Part shown: piece after piece, positions 53,068-61,264 of the stretch | Layout of the letters: each line of letters starts with the position of its first letter | Position numbering within the stretch: the first letter of the stretch is position 1 | From: Croceimicrobium sp963977415 | GTDB lineage: Bacteria; Bacteroidota; Bacteroidia; Flavobacteriales; Schleiferiaceae | Length of the DNA stretch: 64,000 nucleotides | Direction of reading: 5' to 3' | Assembly: GCA_963977415.1 (NCBI GenBank) | Contig: CAXBOS010000002.1 | Coordinates: forward strand, 248,001 to 312,000 | Program-made: the position numbers and the translations under genes | The notes under the pieces: generated by a model | What the model was told of the DNA's origin: nothing | What the model saw: only the letters and a program-made list of their open reading frames with translations | The model's database searches: none

Positions 53068-54168
53068 TCAGTTTGACCGAGGAATCCTCCTATTCATTAC
53101 CGCAAACCATAAAGGTGGAATGCTTGCCAAAAGCATCATACCGGGGTAACCGGTGGGTAATTGTGGACTTTCGTCGAAATGTTCCAATAACTGATATTTC
53201 TTGTGCGGATGCGCGTGATGGTCGCTGTGACGACTTAATTCGAAAAGCACCATTCTCCCGATAAGGTGATCGGAATTCCAACTGTGCTGCGGATTGGCGG
53301 TTTCATAACGGCGTGGACTTATTTTCGCGCGTTTTAATCCATAATGCTCAATATAATTTACCGTTTCTAATAAAATGATTCCCAAAAAAGCGGCGGTAAC
53401 AAAGGCTTGTAAGCCGATCCCGCCAAAAGCATAAAGTATAAATACTAGCAATGCCGCTTGCGCAAGATGAATATTCAACATTTCATTGCGCCACTGGATG
53501 AAATGTATTTTAAACCAATGCACGGAGGTCGGTATTTGCGGTTGCGCCTTCTGTGCTTGACGCAGATAAGATTTTACAAAATCACCTTGAATTTTCCAGG
53601 CATCCCAATAGGAAAAGAAAATACTGCGAATCCAAAAAACATAAAGCATTTCATTTTTCCTTGCCGTAGCAGGATCTTCGGTGGTAGCCACCCTTTTATG
53701 ATGCCCGTAATTATGCTCTACGAAGAAATGCCCGTACAAACTACTGAATAATAAGAGCTTGGCGAGAAGTTGCTCCCCTTTACTGTGACGATGTCCTAAT
53801 TCGTGGCCCACATTAATGCCGATAACGCCACAGAGGATGCCCATCGCACTGCTTCTCCCCCAAAATTCGATGCTACCATTAGTATCAGTAATAACCACTA
53901 AAAACCAGAATAAGAAGAAATATTGTAAGGGTACCAAAAGGTATAAGAGCCAATCATAAAGCCGATCTTCCCTTCTTATTTCCTTTTCAATTTGATCCAA
54001 ATTATGAGGATCTGCCTTGAGCAAAAGCTCCACGCCCGGAATAAAGCCAAAAGCATAAATAAGGGGAATAAAAGTCAACCAACCCTCAAAGATAAAGGCG
54101 ATGGCTACTGTAAAGGGTAAACTATAAGCAAGAAGGTATTTTAGGGCTTTCAAGTTCTTGAAATTCAA
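53068..54168 (-). CDS. alkB: Alkane 1-monooxygenase (AlkB family, di-iron membrane enzyme)
   Basis: 366 residues with about six membrane helices. The histidine boxes are intact: NVGHELGHRHS, EHNYGHHKR, LSRHSDHHAHPHKKY, plus NYIEHYGL, which matches the AlkB-specific HYG motif. It hydroxylates the terminal carbon of medium alkanes or alkyl chains using rubredoxin-delivered electrons; no rubredoxin gene is in the window. It shares direction with the GT2 gene nine bases upstream, so they may form an operon. Confidence 0.92.
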   Translation of the reverse strand: MNFKNLKALKYLLAYSLPFTVAIAFIFEGWLTFIPLIYAFGFIPGVELLLKADPHNLDQIEKEIRREDRLYDWLLYLLVPLQYFFLFWFLVVITDTNGSIEFWGRSSAMGILCGVIGINVGHELGHRHSKGEQLLAKLLLFSSLYGHFFVEHNYGHHKRVATTEDPATARKNEMLYVFWIRSIFFSYWDAWKIQGDFVKSYLRQAQKAQPQIPTSVHWFKIHFIQWRNEMLNIHLAQAALLVFILYAFGGIGLQAFVTAAFLGIILLETVNYIEHYGLKRAKISPRRYETANPQHSWNSDHLIGRMVLFELSRHSDHHAHPHKKYQLLEHFDESPQLPTGYPGMMLLASIPPLWFAVMNRRIPRSN

Positions 54169-54177
54169 TGCCCCAAT

Positions 54178-55386
54178 TTAATCACTTTTCAAATAATTAA
54201 GCAAGTTCACACCTACTAAAACTTTTCCAAAAAGAATTTCCGCTGCCGCAGATGCGTTTTGCGTTGGATGCTTTTGGGCCCTAAAGTGCACAAACTTTAG
54301 TACTTTAAATCCGTCCCACCAATAGTAAAAGTTTTGAGCAAAACTAGCCTCTGAACTTCTCTCTACTAAAGCCTGAAACGACTGCTTGAACTTAGGTTCT
54401 TGCTCTAAAAAGTCGGTCCAAAAAGACAAGCTTTTTAGATCACCTTTACCTCGACTACTAATTTCATTAATTGATTTTAACTCATTAAAAATTAAAGCAT
54501 TATAGACTTGAGAGAAGTCTTTCTTTCCAGCCTCAATTTCCGCCATGGCCCTACCCGTTCCAAAAGGAACCCGATCGCTGATACGCGCTTGCGGAAAAAC
54601 GGTTAAACCCTTTAATTCAGTATAATTGGGCATAGGCATAAGCTTATGTAAAAAGTAAAAATCTTCGCCTGCCTTGCGGCGATTCATGCCCCCAATCTTA
54701 GCGTAAGCGGAAGCCCGCACCGCCATGCTGCTGCCAATGGTTAAATAATGAAAAGGAAAGCCACTCCACTGTAAGGCGCGCGCATAATAACGCAACCAAA
54801 TTTCATAATCGATAATGTTCTTTTGCTCCCTCGCTTCTAAACCTGCTAATGGATGTTCAAAGTGCAACGAAGCCGCATTAATATTGGATTGTTCGGCTTT
54901 AAGCAGTTCCTGCAAATAGTTTTTAGAAACCTTACAATCGCCGTCTAAACCAACGATTAAGCCATCCTTTCCAATCTGCGCCAAGCGCGCTAAAGCCTCG
55001 TCCATTGCGATTTTACGAGCCAAGCCTACTCCTGCCTGTTTCGGATCAAGATCTAAGGCACTAATCACCCGCAAGGGAATACCATTCTTAAGAGATCGCT
55101 TTTTTAAAGCCTCCACTTGCTGTTGGTGAAAGTCTTGTAAATCTGGGCGATCGGCTGCTTGATTAACAATGGCAAGAACTTCAATTTCCGCGGGAACATT
55201 AACCGTACATTCTTCTAAGCTGGTAAGAATATATTCGGCATTTTCTTTAAAAAGCGGAATGGTTATAATTAGTCGTAAAGCCGCCAATGGCGCATCTGCG
55301 CAAGCATACTGAGCCCGAAAATTGGGAAAGCGTTTGAAATAATGCTCACTGAGCGCTTGGATGGACATGGATCGACCTTTCGGCAA
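54178..55386 (-). CDS. Glycosyltransferase, family 2-like (GT-A fold)
   Basis: 402 residues with a GT-A domain: LRLIITIPLFKENAEYILTSLEE near 33-56, GLIVGLDGDCKVSKNYL near 138-154 (DGD as the DxD metal motif), and GGMNRRKAGEDFYFLHKL near 225-245 (ED acceptor site). No N-terminal membrane helix. Sugar and acceptor are unknown. It begins a unit with alkB, the two genes being nine bases apart. Confidence 0.82.
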   Translation of the reverse strand: MPKGRSMSIQALSEHYFKRFPNFRAQYACADAPLAALRLIITIPLFKENAEYILTSLEECTVNVPAEIEVLAIVNQAADRPDLQDFHQQQVEALKKRSLKNGIPLRVISALDLDPKQAGVGLARKIAMDEALARLAQIGKDGLIVGLDGDCKVSKNYLQELLKAEQSNINAASLHFEHPLAGLEAREQKNIIDYEIWLRYYARALQWSGFPFHYLTIGSSMAVRASAYAKIGGMNRRKAGEDFYFLHKLMPMPNYTELKGLTVFPQARISDRVPFGTGRAMAEIEAGKKDFSQVYNALIFNELKSINEISSRGKGDLKSLSFWTDFLEQEPKFKQSFQALVERSSEASFAQNFYYWWDGFKVLKFVHFRAQKHPTQNASAAAEILFGKVLVGVNLLNYLKSD

Positions 55387-55402
55387 AGGTATTAAGGGAA
55401 AA

Positions 55403-55981
55403 TTAGAAGAGTAGCTTTATTGTGCTAAGGATAAAGTGCGAATATTCGTTTTTTGCTTTTAACCTGAGTTCGACATAAAATGAGTCTGGTACTGCCGCTA
55501 AAAAAAGGCTCTCAGTATAAAAAATACTATCTTGGTTAAGATCATTTAAAACTAAAGACTCGCTTAAAGTATCGTATCTTATAAGGTTGGTGTCATCATG
55601 GCGGAACTCATCATAAAAAAGATCTAGTAAAACAATGGGCACTGCAGTGCCATTGGCAATTGCACTTTTAAAGTTATCCCTAGCCATACTATAAGCCGTA
55701 TAGCTTGCACCTAGGTTGGCATCATTAAGTGTGGTTACAACTTGATTAAACAAAGCCGGTGCAACGGTTTCTGTCTCTGACTGTAAATTACCCGTTAATC
55801 TTTCCCATGGAATGTTACCTAAGGTGGTTTGAGGTATTATGCCTGTAGAAGAGTGGGGTATTAAGGGCGCAAACAACTGATTCCATGCAGTAGAGTCGGT
55901 AATTACTAGGGAGTCGCTTTGAGCAAGACTAGAATAGGCCATAGCTATCCCAGCCAAAATGTTTAACATTTTGATTTTCAT
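55403..55981 (-). CDS. Exported hypothetical protein, paralogue of the 225-aa protein at 56872
   Basis: 192 residues with a signal peptide (MKIKMLNILAGIAMAYSSLAQ, 1-21). It resembles the 225-aa protein in pattern: a STGII/PTGIL block near the front, a middle block (PIVLLDLFYDEF vs PVVLADFNYNRI) and ESLFLAAVPDSFYVEL. These proteins are a Bacteroidota secreted family, usually much longer. The C-terminus looks cut. It follows copy 1 of the 239-aa gene by 25 bases, and its start is the source of a stub next to copy 3. Confidence 0.7.
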   Translation of the reverse strand: MKIKMLNILAGIAMAYSSLAQSDSLVITDSTAWNQLFAPLIPHSSTGIIPQTTLGNIPWERLTGNLQSETETVAPALFNQVVTTLNDANLGASYTAYSMARDNFKSAIANGTAVPIVLLDLFYDEFRHDDTNLIRYDTLSESLVLNDLNQDSIFYTESLFLAAVPDSFYVELRLKAKNEYSHFILSTIKLLF

Positions 55982-56883
55982 GGTGTTAAGAATTAAAGGT
56001 TAAAATTTAATACTCGATTAAAAGGTTGTTTACTTGATGCGGTAGGCAGGTCATTTTTATGGGGACATAATCACCATCACCAGGCCCATCACCGGGTTTG
56101 TATCTATGGGTACTTAGAGTTAACTCGGTACCTCCGTAAACGGTAAATTCATACTCTTGATCTACATGCATGCCGCTTACCCCAATATCATTACCTAATG
56201 GGCTGCCAGCAGGTGTGTTCATGCTAAATCTATCATAAACGCCATCTCTGTTCACCACGCGTACTTTTAAAATGGCACTAGGCACTAAGCTTAAATTAAA
56301 TTCAAAATTGTCTTTCCATGGGCTATGGTAATTGACATTGGGGGCATGAGAGGTGGGGCGGTTGCCGTTAAAGGTCCAGTCTCCCCAAGTTATACCATAA
56401 TTAGTATAATAATCTTTGGCCACGGCACTCACATAATAAGCAGAATCAAGGTAAGCTTTAAATTTAAAGGAGTAATACCCATTGCGGTTGGTCACATAGG
56501 TGCGGTTTACAAAACCTGGGTAAACGCCAGTGCGAGGACCACTATGTATCCCCACAATGGCGCTATCAATAGGCTCTTGGCTATACACGTCTATAATGCG
56601 ACCCTCAACGGTTACTTCTATAAAGCCTTGATTTTCATAATCGGGTTCTTTATCACAAGCGCTATTAAGCAGCACCAATCCGAAGGCCAGTAAAATTTGG
56701 GTAAAAATGTGTTTGAGGCTTTTCATATTTTAGTATTTAGTTTTACTTAGGGTTTAAGAATATATTTTCAACATGAGTTGTTTGGTAAATAATACTTGTT
56801 ATAAATTCAAGCCAAATTTACTTTCAATTTTCGGCCTCACCTTAGCGTTTTTCGCAATCGCACGGGTCAATTCATGCGGTTTT
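55980..56883. repeat. Lipoprotein cassette repeat, copy 1 (904 bp)
   Basis: Nearly identical to 58913-59816 and 59875-60777. It contains the whole 239-aa gene plus about 160 bases upstream of it. The left edge is ATGGTGTTAAG; the right edge falls within ATGCGGTTTT where the sequence diverges. Confidence 0.9.
56007..56726 (-). CDS. Carboxypeptidase-regulatory-like lipoprotein, copy 1 of 3
   Basis: 239 residues with lipobox VLLNSAC near 19-24 and CDKEPD after. The core (about 35-110) reads TVEGRIIDVYSQEPIDSAIVGI and NRNGYYSFKF, the beta-sandwich that usually follows the tag in carboxypeptidase-regulatory-like domains. It is an outer membrane surface or periplasmic lipoprotein of unknown partner. 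The protein is identical to those at 58940 and 59902, and the antisense frames agree over 369 bp, so the DNA is almost identical too. Here it is followed by the 192-aa gene. Confidence 0.78.
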   Translation of the reverse strand: MKSLKHIFTQILLAFGLVLLNSACDKEPDYENQGFIEVTVEGRIIDVYSQEPIDSAIVGIHSGPRTGVYPGFVNRTYVTNRNGYYSFKFKAYLDSAYYVSAVAKDYYTNYGITWGDWTFNGNRPTSHAPNVNYHSPWKDNFEFNLSLVPSAILKVRVVNRDGVYDRFSMNTPAGSPLGNDIGVSGMHVDQEYEFTVYGGTELTLSTHRYKPGDGPGDGDYVPIKMTCLPHQVNNLLIEY

Positions 56884-57549
56884 GCCATTATAATTAGCCG
56901 TGTTGTCACCATAAGCAGGCGTGATGGGTGTACCAAAAGTAACCGCCCTAAAACCCTGTCCATCGCCAAAGTCAATCTCAATATTTTGTGGCATACCCGT
57001 GTTGGAAAAATAAAACTCTGGCTTAAACACAAAAGAAGCGGAGTTTACATAAAAAGAGTCTAGCACATTGGCATTAATAAAACGGTGAGTTTGGTAAGGG
57101 CTGCTGCTTAAATCAGGCCCGTCTATCAATACCGAATCTTGTAGGGTAAGCAGGCTGTCTTGCAAGGCCAAGCTGTCAATCCGGTTGTAATTAAAGTCCG
57201 CCAGTACTACTGGGTAATTCCCTTCGCGGGCAATATAGCTGCGGACAGAATCTACCAATGTGAGCGTACGAGGCACGGGCGTATCTTGCACCGCCCCCTG
57301 GCAGAGCAGCCATAGGTTATCTAGGGTGGCAAAGCCGCCCAGTGTGGGGGCCTCCGGATTTTCTCCATCACTATGGTAAAAGTTGGGGCCAGCGGCCAGC
57401 ACTTTATCCATTAAGATACCGGTAGGTATGCGGCTGGTGTCTAATTGTGAAAATAATACTTCCGCAGACAGGGTGTCTGTGCTTTGGGCGTGTACGCCCC
57501 CTGCCGCAGCCAAAAGCATCGCGGTAAAAACTGTAGTTTTGCGTAACAT
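56872..57549 (-). CDS. N-terminal part of a secreted protein, cut by the repeat junction
   Basis: 225 residues: signal peptide (1-21), then blocks known from long Bacteroidota secreted proteins (LFSQLDTSRIPTGILMDKVL, PVVLADFNYNRID, NIEIDFGDGQGFRAVTFGTP). Such proteins normally run several hundred residues longer. The last codons, NGKTA and TGA, come from the repeat edge at 56872-56883, which shows that the 3' part was removed when the repeat became attached. It is likely a truncated gene whose product could still be exported. Confidence 0.72.
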   Translation of the reverse strand: MLRKTTVFTAMLLAAAGGVHAQSTDTLSAEVLFSQLDTSRIPTGILMDKVLAAGPNFYHSDGENPEAPTLGGFATLDNLWLLCQGAVQDTPVPRTLTLVDSVRSYIAREGNYPVVLADFNYNRIDSLALQDSLLTLQDSVLIDGPDLSSSPYQTHRFINANVLDSFYVNSASFVFKPEFYFSNTGMPQNIEIDFGDGQGFRAVTFGTPITPAYGDNTANYNGKTA

Positions 57550-57589
57550 AAGCGTGTTTATTTAGAGATTAATGAATACGTGGTAATAC

Positions 57590-57631
57590 GAGGGCTGCCT
57601 GGCCGCCAAGCAAGGGCAGCCCTCTTTTTTT
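57590..57631 (+). terminator. Strong hairpin with a T run on the plus strand
   Basis: Arms GAGGGCTGCC and GGCAGCCCTC around a 15-base loop, then seven T residues reading on the plus strand. Both neighbouring genes read the other way, so the orientation is unexpected. Confidence 0.75.
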
Positions 57632-57639
57632 AGTGCGAG

Positions 57640-58293
57640 TTAAAATTCAATATTGTAAGTTAGTGTATCAAAACGAGGTACATAGGCGGTGTCTTCTACA
57701 CCTTCAACTAAGGTACCGTCTTTAAAAATGGCATAGACTATTCTATAATCTACCCCCCCCGGATAATAAAAGGTAAAACAGTCTTCTAGAGCCCCTCCTG
57801 CTACTGGAAATAAAGTGGACTCACTATAAGGTAGCAGGTTTACCTTATAATTTCCTGAACCCGTACTGGTTTTAGTAAAGCAGTACTTCACATAGCCCAC
57901 AGGTGGCAGGCGAATGTCTTCATAATTTACCCGGCCATTATCGCGCACCGCGCCTCTGCCGCTGGCCCCTCCGTTGGGGTAATCAGCCGCCCAGGTGCCA
58001 ATATTTTTATTGCTTAGGTAGTTTGGGGCTTTGGCCCAAAACTCGGCATAGCCGTATTCCTCATGGTCGTATTTAAAGGAATATTCACCCGTGGCTGTTG
58101 TTACAAGGCTATCAACTACTATCCAGCTCCCGCCATCCGTAAGGTAAATAGTGCCGCCTTCTATGGGTTCGCCAGTAGAGGCATCTAACAAGCGACCTTT
58201 TACCTCGGTGTGGTCCATGCGGTTGTAGGGGTTGTCTTTGGTGCAAGAAATAGCCAGAAAAGCCAGAAAAATTATTGCGATAAAGTTTTTCAT
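57640..58293 (-). CDS. Carboxypeptidase-regulatory-like lipoprotein, 217 aa
   Basis: The start is set at the ATG of MKNFIAIIFLAFLAISC (58293); an ATG seven codons upstream gives no better signal. Lipobox AISC near 14-17. It has EVKGRLLDASTGEPIEGGTIYL and TTATGEYSFKYDHEE, so it is built like the 239-aa lipoprotein but shares little further sequence with it. The C-terminal half is beta-rich and unassigned. The signal region is nearly identical in DNA to that of the gene at 58899. Confidence 0.72.
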   Translation of the reverse strand: MKNFIAIIFLAFLAISCTKDNPYNRMDHTEVKGRLLDASTGEPIEGGTIYLTDGGSWIVVDSLVTTATGEYSFKYDHEEYGYAEFWAKAPNYLSNKNIGTWAADYPNGGASGRGAVRDNGRVNYEDIRLPPVGYVKYCFTKTSTGSGNYKVNLLPYSESTLFPVAGGALEDCFTFYYPGGVDYRIVYAIFKDGTLVEGVEDTAYVPRFDTLTYNIEF

Positions 58294-58329
58294 AAGTATA
58301 AATTTGTGGTTCATAGAATTAATTACAGG

Positions 58330-58899
58330 TTAAAAGGGAACATCAAAACGGCCTTCGCGAATGCGTACGGTATCTTTATTGTTATCGGTATTTATGAGGT
58401 CGACAGAGAAGGTGCCTGAAGCGATCCTAGCATTGGTGTCTAAACGAGATAAATAGACCCATGAGTTTTCATTACCCGTGGAATAGTATACCTTAAACAC
58501 CCCCCCATTTCGAGGGGGAAGTCGCTCATAAACAAAGCGTGGACCTATTTCACTTGATGGTAATATGATAGTATCACCAACAGCATTTGTAAAGGTGAAC
58601 AATCCCAATATTTGTAGTGGTGAGTTATCATCTTTTCTATCACGTGTTGCAATGACTTGAAAAAGATTCCCATTGGTTTTGTATAAATATGCCTGCAAAA
58701 CAACCGGAGGGTTCACAATACTATTGGAGTAATGCTTGGGTATCCATACCTCGCCATCTAGCAAGCAACCAAAGGTGTAGGCGCCCGTTTGGGTGATAGG
58801 GGGTAGTTCGTCTTGTTGACTTGGGTCATTTGGGTCTTTTTCTTTGGAGCATGAAATAGTCAGAAAAGCCAGAAAAATTATTACGATAAAGTTTTTCAT
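58330..58899 (-). CDS. Lipoprotein, 189 aa, intact relative of the pseudogene at 17083
   Basis: Signal MKNFIVIIFLAFLTISC with lipobox TISC, a spacer (SKEKDPNDPSQQDE) and a beta-rich domain. PPITQTGAYTFGCLLDGEVW and TVRIREGRFDV are shared with the broken copy at 17083-17670, so this is a mobile or amplified family (resembles DUF6252-like lipoproteins, uncertain). It sits immediately downstream of copy 2 of the 239-aa gene, in the place the 192-aa gene takes after copy 1. Confidence 0.75.
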   Translation of the reverse strand: MKNFIVIIFLAFLTISCSKEKDPNDPSQQDELPPITQTGAYTFGCLLDGEVWIPKHYSNSIVNPPVVLQAYLYKTNGNLFQVIATRDRKDDNSPLQILGLFTFTNAVGDTIILPSSEIGPRFVYERLPPRNGGVFKVYYSTGNENSWVYLSRLDTNARIASGTFSVDLINTDNNKDTVRIREGRFDVPF

Positions 58900-58912
58900 A
58901 GGAATAAATTAT

Positions 58913-59835
58913 ATGGTGTTAAGAATTAAAGGTTAAAAATTAATACTCAATTAAAAGGTTGTTTACTTGATGCGGTAGGCAGGTCATTTTTATGGGGACA
59001 TAATCACCATCACCAGGCCCATCACCGGGTTTGTATCTATGGGTACTTAGAGTTAACTCGGTACCTCCGTAAACGGTAAATTCATACTCTTGATCTACAT
59101 GCATGCCGCTTACCCCAATATCATTACCTAATGGGCTGCCAGCAGGTGTGTTCATGCTAAATCTATCATAAACGCCATCTCTGTTCACCACGCGTACTTT
59201 TAAAATGGCACTAGGCACTAAGCTTAAATTAAATTCAAAATTGTCTTTCCATGGGCTATGGTAATTGACATTGGGGGCATGAGAGGTGGGGCGGTTGCCG
59301 TTAAAGGTCCAGTCTCCCCAAGTTATACCATAATTAGTATAATAATCTTTGGCCACGGCACTCACATAATAAGCAGAATCAAGGTAAGCTTTAAATTTAA
59401 AGGAGTAATACCCATTGCGGTTGGTCACATAGGTGCGGTTTACAAAACCTGGGTAAACGCCAGTGCGAGGACCACTATGTATCCCCACAATGGCGCTATC
59501 AATAGGCTCTTGGCTATACACGTCTATAATGCGACCCTCAACGGTTACTTCTATAAAGCCTTGATTTTCATAATCGGGTTCTTTATCACAAGCGCTATTA
59601 AGCAGCACCAATCCGAAGGCCAGTAAAATTTGGGTAAAAATGTGTTTGAGGCTTTTCATATTTTAGTATTTAGTTTTACTTAGGGTATAAGAATATATTT
59701 TCAACATGAGTTGTTTGGTAAATAATACTTGTTATAAATACAAGCCAAATTTACTTTCAATTTTTGGCCTCACCTTAGCGTTTTTCGCAATCGCACCGGT
59801 CAATTCATGCGGGTTTCGCAATAATAAAATAGGCC
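58913..59835. repeat. Lipoprotein cassette repeat, copy 2
   Basis: Same unit as copy 1. It runs to the AATAGGCC junction at 59828-59835, where it joins copy 3's left flank. Period to copy 3 is 962 bp. Confidence 0.9.
58940..59659 (-). CDS. Carboxypeptidase-regulatory-like lipoprotein, copy 2 of 3
   Basis: Protein identical to copy 1 at 56007 (239 residues, same lipobox and domain). It is followed by the 189-aa lipoprotein gene rather than the 192-aa gene. The last bases before the stop differ from copies 1 and 3 outside the reading frame (ACTCAATT vs ACTCGATT), so the copies are slightly diverged at the edges only. Confidence 0.78.
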   Translation of the reverse strand: MKSLKHIFTQILLAFGLVLLNSACDKEPDYENQGFIEVTVEGRIIDVYSQEPIDSAIVGIHSGPRTGVYPGFVNRTYVTNRNGYYSFKFKAYLDSAYYVSAVAKDYYTNYGITWGDWTFNGNRPTSHAPNVNYHSPWKDNFEFNLSLVPSAILKVRVVNRDGVYDRFSMNTPAGSPLGNDIGVSGMHVDQEYEFTVYGGTELTLSTHRYKPGDGPGDGDYVPIKMTCLPHQVNNLLIEY

Positions 59836-59876
59836 ATAGCTATCCCAGCTAAAATGTTTAAAATTTTGATTTTCAT
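59805..59876 (-). pseudogene. Signal-peptide stub of the 192-aa gene
   Basis: 23 codons (MKIKILNILAGIAMAY then FIIAKPA, TGA) repeat the start of the gene at 55403-55981 with two base changes, then switch at AATAGGCC (59828-59835) into the flank of copy 2 and stop. It is the fossil of a tandem duplication that broke inside that gene. Confidence 0.85.
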
Positions 59877-60797
59877 GGTGTTAAGAATTAAAGGTTAAAA
59901 ATTAATACTCGATTAAAAGGTTGTTTACTTGATGCGGTAGGCAGGTCATTTTTATGGGGACATAATCACCATCACCAGGCCCATCACCGGGTTTGTATCT
60001 ATGGGTACTTAGAGTTAACTCGGTACCTCCGTAAACGGTAAATTCATACTCTTGATCTACATGCATGCCGCTTACCCCAATATCATTACCTAATGGGCTG
60101 CCAGCAGGTGTGTTCATGCTAAATCTATCATAAACGCCATCTCTGTTCACCACGCGTACTTTTAAAATGGCACTAGGCACTAAGCTTAAATTAAATTCAA
60201 AATTGTCTTTCCATGGGCTATGGTAATTGACATTGGGGGCATGAGAGGTGGGGCGGTTGCCGTTAAAGGTCCAGTCTCCCCAAGTTATACCATAATTAGT
60301 ATAATAATCTTTGGCCACGGCACTCACATAATAAGCAGAATCAAGGTAAGCTTTAAATTTAAAGGAGTAATACCCATTGCGGTTGGTCACATAGGTGCGG
60401 TTTACAAAACCTGGGTAAACGCCAGTGCGAGGACCACTATGTATCCCCACAATGGCGCTATCAATAGGCTCTTGGCTATACACGTCTATAATGCGACCCT
60501 CAACGGTTACTTCTATAAAGCCTTGATTTTCATAATCGGGTTCTTTATCACAAGCGCTATTAAGCAGCACCAATCCGAAGGCCAGTAAAATTTGGGTAAA
60601 AATGTGTTTGAGGCTTTTCATATTTTAGTATTTAGTTTTACTTAGGGTATAAGAATATATTTTCAACATGAGTTGTTTGGTAAATAATACTTGTTATAAA
60701 TACAAGCCAAATTTACTTTCAATTTTTGGCCTCACCTTAGCGTTTTTCGCAATCGCACCGGTCAATTCATGCGGTTTTCGCAATAATAAAATAGGCC
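59875..60797. repeat. Lipoprotein cassette repeat, copy 3
   Basis: Same unit, with right flank up to AATAGGCC (60790-60797), after which the sequence changes to CGCAAA-type hairpins. This probably preserves the original right boundary. Confidence 0.9.
59902..60621 (-). CDS. Carboxypeptidase-regulatory-like lipoprotein, copy 3 of 3
   Basis: Protein identical to copies 1 and 2. It is followed by the 23-codon stub of the 192-aa gene. Being outermost, its upstream region (60622-60800) may hold the original promoter, shared by all copies within the repeat. Three identical surface lipoproteins suggest a gene dose effect or gene conversion. Confidence 0.78.
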   Translation of the reverse strand: MKSLKHIFTQILLAFGLVLLNSACDKEPDYENQGFIEVTVEGRIIDVYSQEPIDSAIVGIHSGPRTGVYPGFVNRTYVTNRNGYYSFKFKAYLDSAYYVSAVAKDYYTNYGITWGDWTFNGNRPTSHAPNVNYHSPWKDNFEFNLSLVPSAILKVRVVNRDGVYDRFSMNTPAGSPLGNDIGVSGMHVDQEYEFTVYGGTELTLSTHRYKPGDGPGDGDYVPIKMTCLPHQVNNLLIEY

Positions 60798-60930
60798 TTT
60801 TGCGGTTTCCGCAAAAAAAGGCTTGTGTTTTTAAAATTTATGCGTTTTTCGCAAAAATGGGTAGGGCTGTTTGCGATATTCGCAAAATTTACCAGATTTA
60901 TGAAACTTTTGCAAGCAAAATTACAAGGGC
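60781..60930. repeat. Cluster of CGCAAA/TTTGCG inverted repeats
   Basis: GCCTTTTGCGG (60795-60805) pairs CCGCAAAA…GGC (60809-60822); TGCG/CGCA at 60841-60853; TTTGCGA-TAT-TCGCAAA at 60870-60886. No gene is present. It could be a terminator cluster or protein-binding array at the edge of the lipoprotein locus; similar TTTTCGCAA words occur inside the repeat unit. Confidence 0.65.
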
Positions 60931-61264
60931 GGGGGGAGTAATTTATATTTATTCTAAATAACATACTGCCTTTTGCCATAATCCAAAACCGGCAATGACC
61001 TAAGTTATACTGAATGCGATTTTAAATATCGCCTAAATGCTCAGTCAATGGCGGGAATTGCGAAGGGCTAAGGCGTAAAAACTGCTTTTTAGAAGAGGCT
61101 TAAAGTTTTTTCCAATAAACGCGAAAATCCTGCATCTAGCTCATTTGCTGCAGCCCGCTGCGGCTGCACGCTCCAGATTGGTCTTTTCCCTTTCTTGTAA
61201 ATCTATGACTGTAATATTAGGCCGAACTCAGGTTAAACCGCTTATTTTTGCGGGAAAGCAAAAT
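60931..61264. other. Non-coding stretch before miaE
   Basis: No gene or structured repeat is seen, apart from a -7 match TATTTTTG (61243-61250) 14 bases before the miaE ATG. Confidence 0.5.

Noticed and set aside
53010..53264. Plus-strand 84-codon frame
   Set aside because: Overlaps the alkB 3' end in antisense; composition is not protein-like.
56325..56693. Plus-strand 122-codon open frame, repeated at 59258 and 60220
   Set aside because: It is antisense to the lipoprotein copies and is repeated only because they are; no start context or family.
61145..61264. Longer N-terminus for MiaE
   Set aside because: The extension is not conserved in type and contains the likely -7 box.
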